A stretch of DNA of 64,000 nucleotides from an uncultured Collinsella sp. (GTDB taxonomy: Bacteria > Actinomycetota > Coriobacteriia > Coriobacteriales > Coriobacteriaceae): positions 1-64,000 of the forward strand of contig CALKBO010000015.1 of assembly GCA_937989875.1 (NCBI GenBank), given 5' to 3'. A model generated the notes under the pieces. The model had not been told where the DNA came from. It saw only the letters and a list, made by a program, of their open reading frames with translations, and ran no database searches. This document shows, piece after piece, positions 18,709-26,635 of the stretch; positions within the stretch are counted from its first letter, which is position 1; the number at the start of each line of letters is the position of its first letter. Position numbers and translations under genes: made by a program.

Positions 18709-19098
18709 ATGGCCCTGCGTGAATCCGGAGAAGACTATCTCGAATCTATTTATGTGCTCTCGGAGCGCCAGGGCATCGTTCGCTCGATTGACGTTGCCGA
18801 ATACCTGGGCGTAACCAAGGCAAGCGTCTCCAAAGCCATGGCCGCGTTGGAGAACAACGGCTACGTAGAGATGGGCAAACGCGATGTGCATCTGACGGAA
18901 CGCGGTCTTGAGGTCGCTCGTCAAATGTGGGAGCGTCACTGCTTTTTCGTGGGGCTGCTGGAGGATGCGGGTGTTTCGGCTGAGGTCGCGTCGCAAGAGG
19001 GCTGCCACATGGAGCACTGCCTGAGCGAGGAGAGCTTCGAGAAGCTACGGGCGATGTTGGGCCGGGAAGATGTAGCGGGTTCAACAACAGAAGCCTAA
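18709..19098 (+). CDS. DtxR/MntR-type metal-dependent regulator
   Basis: A 129-aa protein with the DtxR-family winged helix (EDYLESIYVLSERQGIVRSIDVAEYLGVTKASVSKAMAALE as its core) and the metal-binding dimerisation helices, including the GCHMEHCLS segment with Cys-His-Glu-His ligands. It lacks the SH3-like third domain, as MntR-type regulators do. It probably represses metal transport genes when manganese or iron binds. The motif it shares with the region before the 25369 transporter gives one candidate target. Confidence 0.87.
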   Translation: MALRESGEDYLESIYVLSERQGIVRSIDVAEYLGVTKASVSKAMAALENNGYVEMGKRDVHLTERGLEVARQMWERHCFFVGLLEDAGVSAEVASQEGCHMEHCLSEESFEKLRAMLGREDVAGSTTEA

Positions 19099-19236
19099 CT
19101 GACCCACAGTAGCGCGGAGTTCGCGCAAAGCGCGAACCAGCGACCGGGACCAGCGGCCCTTTCGGCCAAGTCTATTTCAGCAAAGGAACCCCGCCAGCAA
19201 GCGATGCCCAAGAACCATCAGCAACGTTACCGCAGG

Positions 19237-19361
19237 CCGGGGCCGGGCTTGGTTTTGAAAACACTCCGCAGACCAGAAGTGCCCCCGTTCGTAGCTCCGA
19301 AGGAGCAGAACGGGGGCACTTCATTGGTCGAGGACGTTTTCAAAACCAAGCCCGGCCCCGG
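19237..19361. repeat. very long nested hairpin between convergent genes
   Basis: A perfect 26-bp outer stem (19237-19262 with 19336-19361), then GACCA/TGGTC, then AAGTGCCCCCGTTC with its complement, then a GCTCC-GAAG-GGAGC-type tip. A separate hairpin GTTCGCGC-AAA-GCGCGAAC lies at about 19139-19157. It lies between the ends of the DtxR-type gene and the P-type ATPase. The order (small hairpin, then long stem with a GACCAGAA strand) is reminiscent of R1 and R2 but the sequence is different. Confidence 0.75.
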
Positions 19362-19379
19362 CCGGAGGGGCTACGGACG

Positions 19380-21332
19380 CTACAGGTTCTTGACACCCAT
19401 CGCGCGCATGGCGTTCAGGATGGCGATGATCGCCACGCCCACGTCGCCAAAGACGGCAAGCCACATGTTGGCGATGCCGAGCGCCGCAAGCACCAAAATC
19501 AGCAGCTTAACGCCCAGCGCAAAGATGATGTTCTGCCAGACGATCGACATGGTCTTGCGTGCCACGCGGATCGCGCGGGAAATGTTGGACGGCTTGTCAT
19601 CCATGAGCACCACGTCGGCGGCCTCAATCGCGGCGTCGGAACCCATAGCGCCCATGGCAATGCCCACATCGGCGCGCGTAAGCACAGGCGCGTCGTTGAT
19701 GCCGTCGCCGACAAAGGCGAGCTTGCCCTTGCCGCCTTCGGCCGCGAGCAACGCCTCAACACGCTCGACCTTATCGCCCGGCAGCAGCTGCGCGTGGAAC
19801 TCGTCGAGTCCCAGCCGCTTGGCCACCGCAGCAGCCACTTCCTCGCGGTCGCCCGTGAGCATGACGGTGCGCTTGACGCCGGCGGCGTGCAGGTCGCGGA
19901 TCGTCTGTTCGGCATCGGCCTTAACGGTGTCTGCAATCACGATGTGGCCGGCGTACACGCCGTCAACGAGCACATGCAGAATCGTTCCGATGACCTCGCA
20001 ATCGGGCGCTTCGACTCCGGCCGCGGCGAGCATCTTTGCGTTGCCAACGACGACGTGCTTGTCGTCGATGGTTGCCGTCACGCCGTGGCCCGCGTCGTTG
20101 GCGGAGTCGCTAACGCGCTTGGGGTCGACCTCGCCCTGGTAGGCGACACGCACGGACTGCGCGATGGGGTGATCGGAGAACGACTCCGCAAGGGCTGCGA
20201 CCTCAAGCAACGACTGCTCGGTATAGCCAGTCTCGGGGTGTACCGCCACGACCGAGAACGTGCCGTTGGTGAGCGTGCCCGTTTTGTCGAAGACGACGGT
20301 GTCCACGTCGGCGAGCGTCTCGAGGTAGTTGGAGCCCTTGATGAGAACGCCCAGCTTGGACGCGCCGCCGATGCCGCCAAAGAAACTGAGCGGCACGCTG
20401 ATCACGAGCGCGCACGGGCAGCTGACGACCAGGAAAGTCAGGCCGCGCAGAATCCAGTCGGACCAGGCACCGGTGACCAGGCCGCCGCCAAGAGCGAGCA
20501 CCGCGGCCGCGCCGGTGACGGCGGGGGTGTAGACGCGGGCAAAGCGTGTGATGAAGTTCTCGGTGCGCGCCTTCTTTTCGCTGGCATTCTCCACGAGCTC
20601 TAGGACGCGCGCGACGGTGGACTCGCCAAACGGCTTGGTGGTGCGCACGTGGATGAGCCCCGTCATGTTGATGCAGCCGCTGATGATATCGTCGCCGGAC
20701 TTGGCGGGGCGGGGGACTGACTCGCCCGTGAGCACGGCGGTGTCGAGCTGGGTCTCGCCTTCGACGATGACGCCGTCGATAGGCACGCGCTCACCGGGCT
20801 TGACCACGATCACGGTGCCGACGGCGATGTCATCGGGGAAGACCTGTTCGAGTGTGCCGTCGGGTTGCTCGACGTTGGCGTAGTCGGGTGCGATGTCCAT
20901 CATGGCGCTGATCGATTTACGGCTCTTGCCCACGGCGTATGCCTGGAACAGCTCGCCGACCTGGTAGAACAGCATGACGGCGGCGCCTTCGGCCATGTGC
21001 GGATCGGTGTCGGGGAAGAGCACCATGGCAAACGCGCCGATGGTCGCGACGGCCATAAGGAAGCTCTCGTCGAACGCCTTGCCGCGGCGGATGTTGTTGT
21101 ATGCCTTTTGGAGCACGTCGTAGCCGGCAATCAAAAACGGCACGAGGAACAGTGCGAAGCTGGCGTAGATGTCGCCCGGGGTGCCGAATGCGGCAGTGAG
21201 GGTGCCGAGCTCATCGAGGGCGTACACCACGGCAAAAATGCCCAGCGCTACCAGGATGCGGTTGCGCTTATGCTCGAGTGACTCTTTTTTCTTGCGCTTC
21301 TTCTTTTTCTTCTTGGGGTCGGCGGTGGCCAT
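19380..21332 (-). CDS. heavy-metal P1B-type ATPase (Zn/Cd type)
   Basis: Metal-exporting P-type ATPase, 650 aa. Landmarks: lysine-rich N-terminus, membrane helices, phosphatase-loop TGES, the CPC metal site in SCPCALVIS near residue 300, phosphorylation site DKTGT, SDHPIAQ, and GDGINDAPVL. The CPC site and the Asp in the last membrane pair (GDVGVAII) fit the ZntA/CadA group exporting Zn2+, Cd2+ or Pb2+. It has no metal-binding domain of its own at the N-terminus; the separate 72-aa HMA protein upstream may supply it. ATG 21332 has GGGAGGA 8 nt upstream. An ArsR-type site overlaps the promoter region. Confidence 0.92.
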   Translation of the reverse strand: MATADPKKKKKKRKKKESLEHKRNRILVALGIFAVVYALDELGTLTAAFGTPGDIYASFALFLVPFLIAGYDVLQKAYNNIRRGKAFDESFLMAVATIGAFAMVLFPDTDPHMAEGAAVMLFYQVGELFQAYAVGKSRKSISAMMDIAPDYANVEQPDGTLEQVFPDDIAVGTVIVVKPGERVPIDGVIVEGETQLDTAVLTGESVPRPAKSGDDIISGCINMTGLIHVRTTKPFGESTVARVLELVENASEKKARTENFITRFARVYTPAVTGAAAVLALGGGLVTGAWSDWILRGLTFLVVSCPCALVISVPLSFFGGIGGASKLGVLIKGSNYLETLADVDTVVFDKTGTLTNGTFSVVAVHPETGYTEQSLLEVAALAESFSDHPIAQSVRVAYQGEVDPKRVSDSANDAGHGVTATIDDKHVVVGNAKMLAAAGVEAPDCEVIGTILHVLVDGVYAGHIVIADTVKADAEQTIRDLHAAGVKRTVMLTGDREEVAAAVAKRLGLDEFHAQLLPGDKVERVEALLAAEGGKGKLAFVGDGINDAPVLTRADVGIAMGAMGSDAAIEAADVVLMDDKPSNISRAIRVARKTMSIVWQNIIFALGVKLLILVLAALGIANMWLAVFGDVGVAIIAILNAMRAMGVKNL

Positions 21333-21355
21333 GACTCGTATCCTCCCATTTGAAT

Positions 21356-21375
21356 GTATGAACACTCGCTCATAT
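21356..21375. promoter_or_regulatory. ArsR/SmtB-type operator site before the ATPase
   Basis: GTATGAACACTCGCTCATAT matches the two dyads found before the arsR gene (22094, 22129). It lies 24 nt upstream of the ATPase start, so the ATPase likely has its own metal-controlled promoter. Confidence 0.7.
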
Positions 21376-21432
21376 AATTTCGCGAGCAAAGGCCGCGGCA
21401 AGCGCGGCCTTGCAGGTTGGCGTAAACCCGGG

Positions 21433-21651
21433 CTAGAGAATGATCTCGCAGTCCGGCTCGGCGTCGGCCGTAAACTCTACAACGCGGTTGAGCACCTCGT
21501 CGAACTCGGCGTCATCGGCCTCGAGCGTCAACTTCTGGGTCATAAAGTTGACGGACACGGATTTGACGCCCTCGAGCTTGGCCAGCTCGTCCTGGAGCTC
21601 GCGCGCACAGTTGGCGCAGTCGATCTCGTCGAGCTTATACTGCTTTTTCAT
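21433..21651 (-). CDS. HMA-domain metal-binding protein
   Basis: A 72-aa single heavy-metal-associated domain with the metal motif DCANCA (C-x2-C) near residue 12 and a ferredoxin-like pattern. It should bind a soft metal ion and either pass it to the adjacent P-type ATPase or act as its detached N-terminal domain. AAGGAAC precedes the ATG at a normal distance. It lies between the arsR gene and the ATPase on the same strand. Confidence 0.88.
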   Translation of the reverse strand: MKKQYKLDEIDCANCARELQDELAKLEGVKSVSVNFMTQKLTLEADDAEFDEVLNRVVEFTADAEPDCEIIL

Positions 21652-21713
21652 GGTGGGTTCCTTTCCCGTTTTTGCGGCTTGGGTGCAGGCCGCGCTGGTA
21701 CCGTGGTTGGTTG

Positions 21714-22079
21714 CTATTCGCAGATATGGCTCATGCCCTGGTTGAGCATGGTGTAGACGTGGTCGTCGGCGAGCGAGTATAGGATATTGCGCCCGTCGCG
21801 CCGGAATTTAACCAGGTGCGACTGCTTGAGTGTGCGCAGCTGGTGCGACACCGCGGACTGCGAGGTTTCGGTCGCTTCGGCGATGTCTGCCACGCAGAGC
21901 TCGCGGCCCATGAGGGCGTAAAGGATCTTGATGCGCGTGGTGTCGCTGAAGACCTTGAACAGGTCGGCGAGGTCGTAGAGAAGCTCCTCGTCGGGAAGGT
22001 CCTCGGGCGAGCAGGTGGTGGGGATCGCGGGTTCGGTGGCCTCGATGTCGGGTTTCGTTTCATCAACGCGGATGCTCAT
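21714..22079 (-). CDS. ArsR/SmtB-family metal-sensing repressor
   Basis: A 121-aa winged-helix repressor. The recognition region ELCVADIAEATETSQSAVSHQLRTLK carries the ELCVxD motif of metal sensors, and the C-terminal helix (DDHVYTMLNQGMSH) has the Asp-x-His ... His pattern of the alpha-5 Zn site found in SmtB and CzrA. It should release the operator when Zn or Cd rises, inducing the downstream HMA and ATPase genes. Two operator-like dyads sit directly upstream. Confidence 0.9.
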   Translation of the reverse strand: MSIRVDETKPDIEATEPAIPTTCSPEDLPDEELLYDLADLFKVFSDTTRIKILYALMGRELCVADIAEATETSQSAVSHQLRTLKQSHLVKFRRDGRNILYSLADDHVYTMLNQGMSHICE

Positions 22080-22093
22080 TGCAATATCCTTTC

Positions 22094-22148
22094 ATATGAA
22101 CATGCGCTCATATAACTTGCTTTCGATTATATGAGTGTATGTTCATAT
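22094..22148. promoter_or_regulatory. pair of ArsR-type operator dyads
   Basis: ATATGAACATGCGCTCATAT (22094-22113) and ATATGAGTGTATGTTCATAT (22129-22148). Each is an imperfect 20-bp dyad, and the second is the reverse of the first in layout. They are 15-69 nt upstream of the arsR start and match the SmtB-type operator form. Confidence 0.8.
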
Positions 22149-22228
22149 GTCAATACAATTTGCGTTAATTTCGATGACTGCTTGCCGCCTCTGCGATTTT
22201 CTGTGGGTTGGGAGACATCGACGCAATG

Positions 22229-22260
22229 CTCGCCAACATATTTCGAGATGTTCGGCTAGC
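22229..22260 (+). repeat. 30-bp motif, copy a
   Basis: CTCGCCAACATATTTCGAGATGTTCGGC in plus orientation. First of four copies around the AbiEi-like gene (also 22422, 23889, 24052), alternating in orientation. Between copies a and b (22261-22421) I see no supported gene. Confidence 0.65.
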
Positions 22261-22421
22261 ATGCTAAGAAAGCCACCTTGAGAAGCATTAGAACTGTTCA
22301 TATTTGTACTTTATCGTGTCAAATACCGCGAGAATCAGTTCTTCCTCTACGGGAGTTCCTGCAGAATCAGTTTTATCTAAAGTTATATTGAGCATTGCTG
22401 CAGCCAATCTGGCACACCGTT

Positions 22422-22451
22422 GGCCGAATAAGTCGAAAAATGTAGGTGGAC
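22422..22451 (-). repeat. 30-bp motif, copy b
   Basis: Reverse complement of the copy-a type; on the minus strand it contains ACCTACATTTTTCGAC and ends TTATTCGGCC. It forms an inverted pair with copy a and lies 18 nt beyond the stop of the AbiEi-like gene. Confidence 0.65.
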
Positions 22452-22468
22452 ATCCGCAGAGATCGCCT

Positions 22469-23677
22469 TTAGAAGAGCGAATTCTCAATTAGATCAATAA
22501 TCGTGTCGTCTTCCGTGCGGTTTTCATCGATTTTTGCGAACATGTCGCATTCCCAAGCCCCATTGATTTCCTCAGCAAGGGCCCCGACGTGTTGCATGTC
22601 GTCGGGTTCGGGCACATCGTTGATGCTCGGGTCATCAGCTTGCGGATATTGGCTTGCAATTTCGCGCTTGGCGGCCTCTTCTTCTTTGAGTGTCTCCAGG
22701 ACGCGGCGACCGTATTCGAAGTAGCGCCGCAAGACAAATTGACGAAGAGTTTCTTGCAGGATGGCGAAGTTATCCGGGAGTCGACCGGGCCATATCTTCT
22801 CGCGAATGCGAATCGCTTCCATGACCCGTTTAAAAGCGGACTGTTTGAAAAACGAATGACGATTAACTGTGATAACGGCATATCCCATGTTTCGCAGCGT
22901 GTTTCGGCGCTCCTCGTCAATTGATTGCTGCTCGGGTTCGTCGTGGTAAAAGCCGTTGTATTCGATATCGGTCATCGAATTTTCGAGCAGCGCGTCGAGG
23001 TAGAAAACCGTCCGTCGCGTTAGGGCGGCGTATCTTTTGGGGACTGGGATTGGATAATCCGTTTTGATAGCGCGTATGGCTAAGCCACCCATTGACTTGG
23101 GCATTGTCAGCATCATGACAAACGCCGTTTCGAGTGGGGAGCGACAGCCTTCGTGTACATAAGAAAGTGCCTTAAGTGCTTTATTAGATCCACGATACCC
23201 CGGTGCCTCTGAAAAGAAGGCTCTGAGCTCTTCAACGCTGGTTAGGGCTGGGCGCTCGCGATATTGAGTTTCGTCGGACGTTCCAAGCGCGTAGGAGCCG
23301 CAGATTTCAAAGTAATACTCAACGAGCTCCGAAAGGTTGAGGTCGGCTGTTGCTTCTAACGCGCACAGCTTGATATCGACGATGTAGACGTTCGGCTCGA
23401 GTTCTAGGTAGCTTTCTGCATCAAACGTATAGTGCGTGCAGTGGCAGATGCAGCCCTTGCGGTGCCTTTTGGCATTATTGGAAAACGTCAGCACATGGAT
23501 ACGTTCAGAATCGACATTCTTTCTGTTGAGCCATGCTCGTGCCGCTTCCAGGTCGGACGTGGTCGGCGCAGACACCCTGATCTTTTCCATAGGTATGGGA
23601 CCGGTCGCGTAGCTTGCGAGCGAGTTGGCTGTTTGGTATACAGCGCGTGCCGTGGTATGTGACAGAATGATTCCCAT
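22469..23677 (-). CDS. AbiEi/DUF559-like protein with VSR-type nuclease-like C-terminal part
   Basis: A 402-aa protein not recognised precisely. The start (MGIILSHTTA) resembles other actinobacterial proteins that begin with an ILSH stretch. The middle has SPLETAFVMMLTMP. The C-terminal half has DIEYNGFYHDE followed by D-E-E-R-R-N-x-L-x-x-x-G-Y-x-V-I-x-V, the pattern of DUF559/VSR-like PD-(D/E)xK folds. Such proteins are usually linked to AbiEi-type systems, but no AbiEii toxin is next to it. No ribosome site is visible for any start. The frame continues up to 23899, but that longer start falls inside repeat copy c, so I prefer the inner one. The region is visibly AT-richer than its surroundings, which suggests transfer. 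Confidence 0.6.
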   Translation of the reverse strand: MGIILSHTTARAVYQTANSLASYATGPIPMEKIRVSAPTTSDLEAARAWLNRKNVDSERIHVLTFSNNAKRHRKGCICHCTHYTFDAESYLELEPNVYIVDIKLCALEATADLNLSELVEYYFEICGSYALGTSDETQYRERPALTSVEELRAFFSEAPGYRGSNKALKALSYVHEGCRSPLETAFVMMLTMPKSMGGLAIRAIKTDYPIPVPKRYAALTRRTVFYLDALLENSMTDIEYNGFYHDEPEQQSIDEERRNTLRNMGYAVITVNRHSFFKQSAFKRVMEAIRIREKIWPGRLPDNFAILQETLRQFVLRRYFEYGRRVLETLKEEEAAKREIASQYPQADDPSINDVPEPDDMQHVGALAEEINGAWECDMFAKIDENRTEDDTIIDLIENSLF

Positions 23678-23888
23678 ACGCGCATGATGGCATAGCGGAC
23701 GCCGCATACGCCCGAAACTTCGGACAACGGTATTGGGGCGCGGCTTATCTTCTGCGAACGGTGGGTTTTTGAGCTGTCGTATTGAGGGAGCAGCTTTGGC
23801 TGGGGAGGTTTCTGCCGGCTGCCCCTTTTTGATGAACTTTAGTTGCGGATTCGTAGCTTCTAAGCGTTTTTGCCGACCGCTCAGATGC

Positions 23889-23917
23889 CTCACCAACATA
23901 ATTTGAGTTATTCGGCC
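23889..23917 (+). repeat. 30-bp motif, copy c
   Basis: CTCACCAACATAATTTGAGT followed by TATTCGGCC, plus orientation, same family as 22229. It pairs with copy d 134 bp away. The interval from 23678 to 24227 otherwise holds only copy d and a terminator; I see no gene. Confidence 0.65.
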
Positions 23918-24051
23918 TTATCCTATACAAATAGGTGCGATCGCAACGTCCTATTCGAATTGATTCAGGTAGATTTATGGGGCTTGGTTGCGAAATTAAG
24001 GCGATTTTAGCTTCGATTGCGGTTCAAGGGGCCTTGACTAGTGGTTCAGCT

Positions 24052-24081
24052 GGCCGAACAACTCGAAAAATGTAGGTGAGC
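24052..24081 (-). repeat. 30-bp motif, copy d
   Basis: GGCCGAACAACTCGAAAAAT then GTAGGTGAGC, minus orientation. It is 25 of 30 bases or so like copy b, and with copy c forms the second inverted pair. Confidence 0.65.
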
Positions 24082-24126
24082 AACCTGTCGACTGTGTGAA
24101 GCACGCGTATTTGCTCGTTTTGATGA

Positions 24127-24162
24127 AAACTAGGGTGCAGCCATAAGGCTGCGCCCTAGTTT
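24127..24162 (-). terminator. Rho-independent terminator of the exonuclease gene
   Basis: AAACTAGGGTGCAGCC pairs with GGCTGCGCCCTAGTTT around ATAA. On the minus strand TTTT follows. It lies 65 nt past the exonuclease stop. Confidence 0.7.
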
Positions 24163-24227
24163 ACTGCGTGTCGGTGTGCCCAGACGGATTGCGCTGTGCC
24201 TGGCAGGCGCTCCCGCAGATGGATCGG

Positions 24228-25196
24228 TTATTTCGCGAATAGGTTCTTGAGGTTGAACTCGGCCTGAACCGTGCGGAGCATGAGGTCGGTGTCGTCGAGG
24301 CCCAGGTGCTGCTCGTTGGCGTCGGCGGCGAGGGTGCCACGGCGGCGCGCCCAGTTCTCGAGCGCGGCGGGCGCGGACTCGCGGGGGAGCGAGCGGACGT
24401 CGGCATCCAGGCTGCGGCAGATCTGGCGCGAGTCGATGACGATGATCTTGCCGGCGCGGCGTGCCTCGGCGTAACCGTCCAGGTGGATCTTGAACCAACT
24501 GTCTTCGAACGCGGCGTTATGCGCCATGTACGGGTACTTCTTCATAAGTTTGAGCAGCTGCTTCTGCAGTTCCTTGTTCTCGCGGAATGGTTTTTTGCCG
24601 TCGATGTCGTCCCAGGTAATGTGATGGATGTTCGATAGCGGCACATCCTCGCCGCGGTAGATGTCGGGCAGGCCGCAGTAGTGTGCCTCGGCGTCATGCG
24701 GGACGGCGTCGCTGGTGAGCTCCATGATCTCCCAGCCCACGTTGATGATATAGCCGCGCTCGGGTGCACGGCCGGTGGTCTCGATGTCGATACCGAGCAC
24801 GGTGCCCTGGATGGGCTTGCGGGCGTAGGCCACGCCGAGCGCGTCGCGGTCGCCGCGGATTTCGCGCATAACGGACGCGGCGGTGCGCTTTTGCATCTTG
24901 CCGATGGCGGCGCAGGTGTCGGCATCGGACAGGCCGCGCGAAAGCGTCGCGGGCGTCACGTTGCGCAGGCGTGCCTCGCCAATCTGGTCGCACAGGTCGC
25001 GGTTGCGGTCAGCCAGGTCGCGCACGGTGGCAAAGTCGAAGCTGGGGTCGCCCTCGGCGGTAAAGTACTCGGTTTCGAGCACCTTAAGGGCCTCTTCGCC
25101 CTTCTGGCGCTCGGACTCCATGGCGCCGTGATCGCCATAGATAAACATGGGAATAAACGGCTGGCGCTCGTATTCGAGTGCTTGTGAAACGTTCAT
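24228..25196 (-). CDS. DEDD-type 3'-5' exonuclease
   Basis: A 322-aa protein whose C-terminal ~200 residues form a DnaQ-like exonuclease: motif I GIDIETTG, motif II in MAHNAAFEDSW, and motif III around EQHLGLDDTDLM, so it is of the DEDDh type. The first ~130 residues (helical, charged) have no family I recognise. It may act in DNA repair or RNA trimming. AAGGAGCAGTT precedes the ATG. It is divergent from the transporter gene. Confidence 0.85.
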   Translation of the reverse strand: MNVSQALEYERQPFIPMFIYGDHGAMESERQKGEEALKVLETEYFTAEGDPSFDFATVRDLADRNRDLCDQIGEARLRNVTPATLSRGLSDADTCAAIGKMQKRTAASVMREIRGDRDALGVAYARKPIQGTVLGIDIETTGRAPERGYIINVGWEIMELTSDAVPHDAEAHYCGLPDIYRGEDVPLSNIHHITWDDIDGKKPFRENKELQKQLLKLMKKYPYMAHNAAFEDSWFKIHLDGYAEARRAGKIIVIDSRQICRSLDADVRSLPRESAPAALENWARRRGTLAADANEQHLGLDDTDLMLRTVQAEFNLKNLFAK

Positions 25197-25266
25197 ATAA
25201 CTGCTCCTTGGACGGGCCGCACCGCGCGGCTCGGGTTCATTGAGATGTGGCGAGATGATAGTTTAC

Positions 25267-25281
25267 CATGGGCAACTATTG
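25267..25281. promoter_or_regulatory. shared motif upstream of the manganese exporter gene
   Basis: CATGGGCAACTATTG, 14 of 15 identical to the motif before the DtxR-type regulator (18631). It lies about 90 nt before the transporter start. Confidence 0.4.
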
Positions 25282-25290
25282 GCATCGCGC

Positions 25291-25336
25291 CTAGGACAAC
25301 TACAATACCCTAGTTGACCGCTAGGACTTTTACAAT
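25291..25336 (+). promoter_or_regulatory. two direct repeats with -10-like ends
   Basis: CTAGGACAACTACAAT (25291-25306) and CTAGGACTTTTACAAT (25321-25336), spaced exactly 30 bp, about three helical turns. Both end in TACAAT, a -10-like hexamer. They end 33 nt before the transporter start. Confidence 0.5.
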
Positions 25337-25368
25337 GCTGCCGAAAGACATGAAAGGTTCCATCCGTC

Positions 25369-26469
25369 ATGGATTTGCTGATTGATATTCTGCTCGACGC
25401 CGGCAAGGACACGCTCTCGCTGGCGCCGTTTTTGTTGGTGACGTATCTTGCTCTCGAGACACTTGAGCACGTTGCGGGCGACCGCGTCAACGGCGCTATC
25501 AAGCGCGCCGGCGCTGCGGGTCCCGTGGCTGGCTCGCTGCTGGGCATTGTGCCGCAGTGCGGATTTTCGGCCATGGCAGCAACGCTGTACGCCGGCCGTG
25601 TCGTGACGCTGGGCACGCTGGTCGCCGTGTTCCTCTCGACCTCCGATGAGATGCTGCCGCTGTTGCTCGCCGAGCAGGTGCCCGTGCAGACCATGGCGAT
25701 GCTTTTGGCTTCGAAGGCACTGATCGCGCTGGTCACGGGCTTTATCGTGGACGCGGCTATCCGCGGCCTTCGTCGTAATGTCCGCGCGCATGCGGCGATT
25801 CGCCGTACCGTGCTGGGGACCGCTGCCAATCCGGCTCATGTGAACTGCGCGTACGACGACCATACCGGGGGCGACATCATTGATGAAGTGGCCGAGGCGG
25901 GCGTGAGCGCCGACCACATCCACGAGTTGTGCGAGCGCGACCATTGCGGTTGCGATGATGATGAAGATGAACACGAGCGCGACCACGGACACAGCCATGA
26001 CCACGGTCACGCAGGCGAGCATGAGCACCACCACGGCCATGGGCACGACCACGGTCACTCCCACGAAGGTGCGCCCGTCCTGTCGATTATCCGCAGCGCG
26101 ATCTCGCACACCGTGCAGGTTTCGGTTTTTATTTTCCTGGTGACGCTGATTCTAGTTGCCGTGCTCGAGACCTTCGGAGAGTCCGCGATCGAGCAGTTCC
26201 TGCGTGGCAACGATACGCTCGCCGTCTTGGGCTCGGCACTCGTCGGCCTGATCCCCAACTGCTCGGCCAGCGTGGTCATTACGCAGCTGTACCTGGAGGG
26301 CGCGCTACAGCTGGCGCCGATGCTCGCCGGCACGCTCATTTCCGCCGGCGTGGGCTATCTTGTCCTGTTCCGCACCAACCGCAGCGCTCGTGAAAACGCC
26401 GTGTTCCTGGTCATGATGTACGTCATCGGCGCCGGCTGGGGCCTTATCCTATCCGCCTTCGGCCTCTAA
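25369..26469 (+). CDS. putative manganese/heavy-metal exporter (ArsP_2 family)
   Basis: A 366-aa integral membrane protein resembling the 'putative manganese transporter' (10TM heavy-metal exporter) family. Two repeated halves each carry a conserved core: LLGIVPQCGFSA in the first and LVGLIPNCSASV in the second. Between them (about residues 175-225) is a cytoplasmic or extracellular loop packed with His, Asp and Glu that should bind metal ions. Specificity is inferred from the family. The motif it shares with the dtxR-type gene fits manganese or iron control. A strong terminator follows. Confidence 0.85.
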   Translation: MDLLIDILLDAGKDTLSLAPFLLVTYLALETLEHVAGDRVNGAIKRAGAAGPVAGSLLGIVPQCGFSAMAATLYAGRVVTLGTLVAVFLSTSDEMLPLLLAEQVPVQTMAMLLASKALIALVTGFIVDAAIRGLRRNVRAHAAIRRTVLGTAANPAHVNCAYDDHTGGDIIDEVAEAGVSADHIHELCERDHCGCDDDEDEHERDHGHSHDHGHAGEHEHHHGHGHDHGHSHEGAPVLSIIRSAISHTVQVSVFIFLVTLILVAVLETFGESAIEQFLRGNDTLAVLGSALVGLIPNCSASVVITQLYLEGALQLAPMLAGTLISAGVGYLVLFRTNRSARENAVFLVMMYVIGAGWGLILSAFGL

Positions 26470-26484
26470 GTAGGCCTAAAAAAT

Positions 26485-26554
26485 GGGCTTCAAATAGCCA
26501 TGCTCGGCGCCTGCGCAATGCGGCGACGCATGGCATTTTGAAGCCCGTTTTTTT
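26485..26554 (+). terminator. long-stem Rho-independent terminator
   Basis: GGGCTTCAAA...GCCATGC pairs with GCATGGCATTTTGAAGCCC, then T7. It lies 15 nt after the exporter stop. Confidence 0.85.
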
Positions 26555-26596
26555 GTTGAGCCATGGATTCCGAGCGCTCACACCGCTCAAAACAAA

Positions 26597-26633
26597 AAGG
26601 TAGATTTCCGGGCATGTCCCGAAAATCTACCTT
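26597..26633 (-). terminator. palindrome/terminator after yaiI-like gene
   Basis: AAGGTAGATTTCCGGG and CCCGAAAATCTACCTT pair around CATGT. On the minus strand it is followed by a T-rich run and starts 2 nt past the stop of the gene at 26636. Confidence 0.7.
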
Positions 26634-26635
26634 GG

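Noticed and set aside
22288..22488. 66-codon frame overlapping repeat copy b and the end of the AbiEi-like gene
   Set aside because: It runs through repeat copy b and the 3' end of the AbiEi-like gene and has no ribosome site. It is more likely non-coding.
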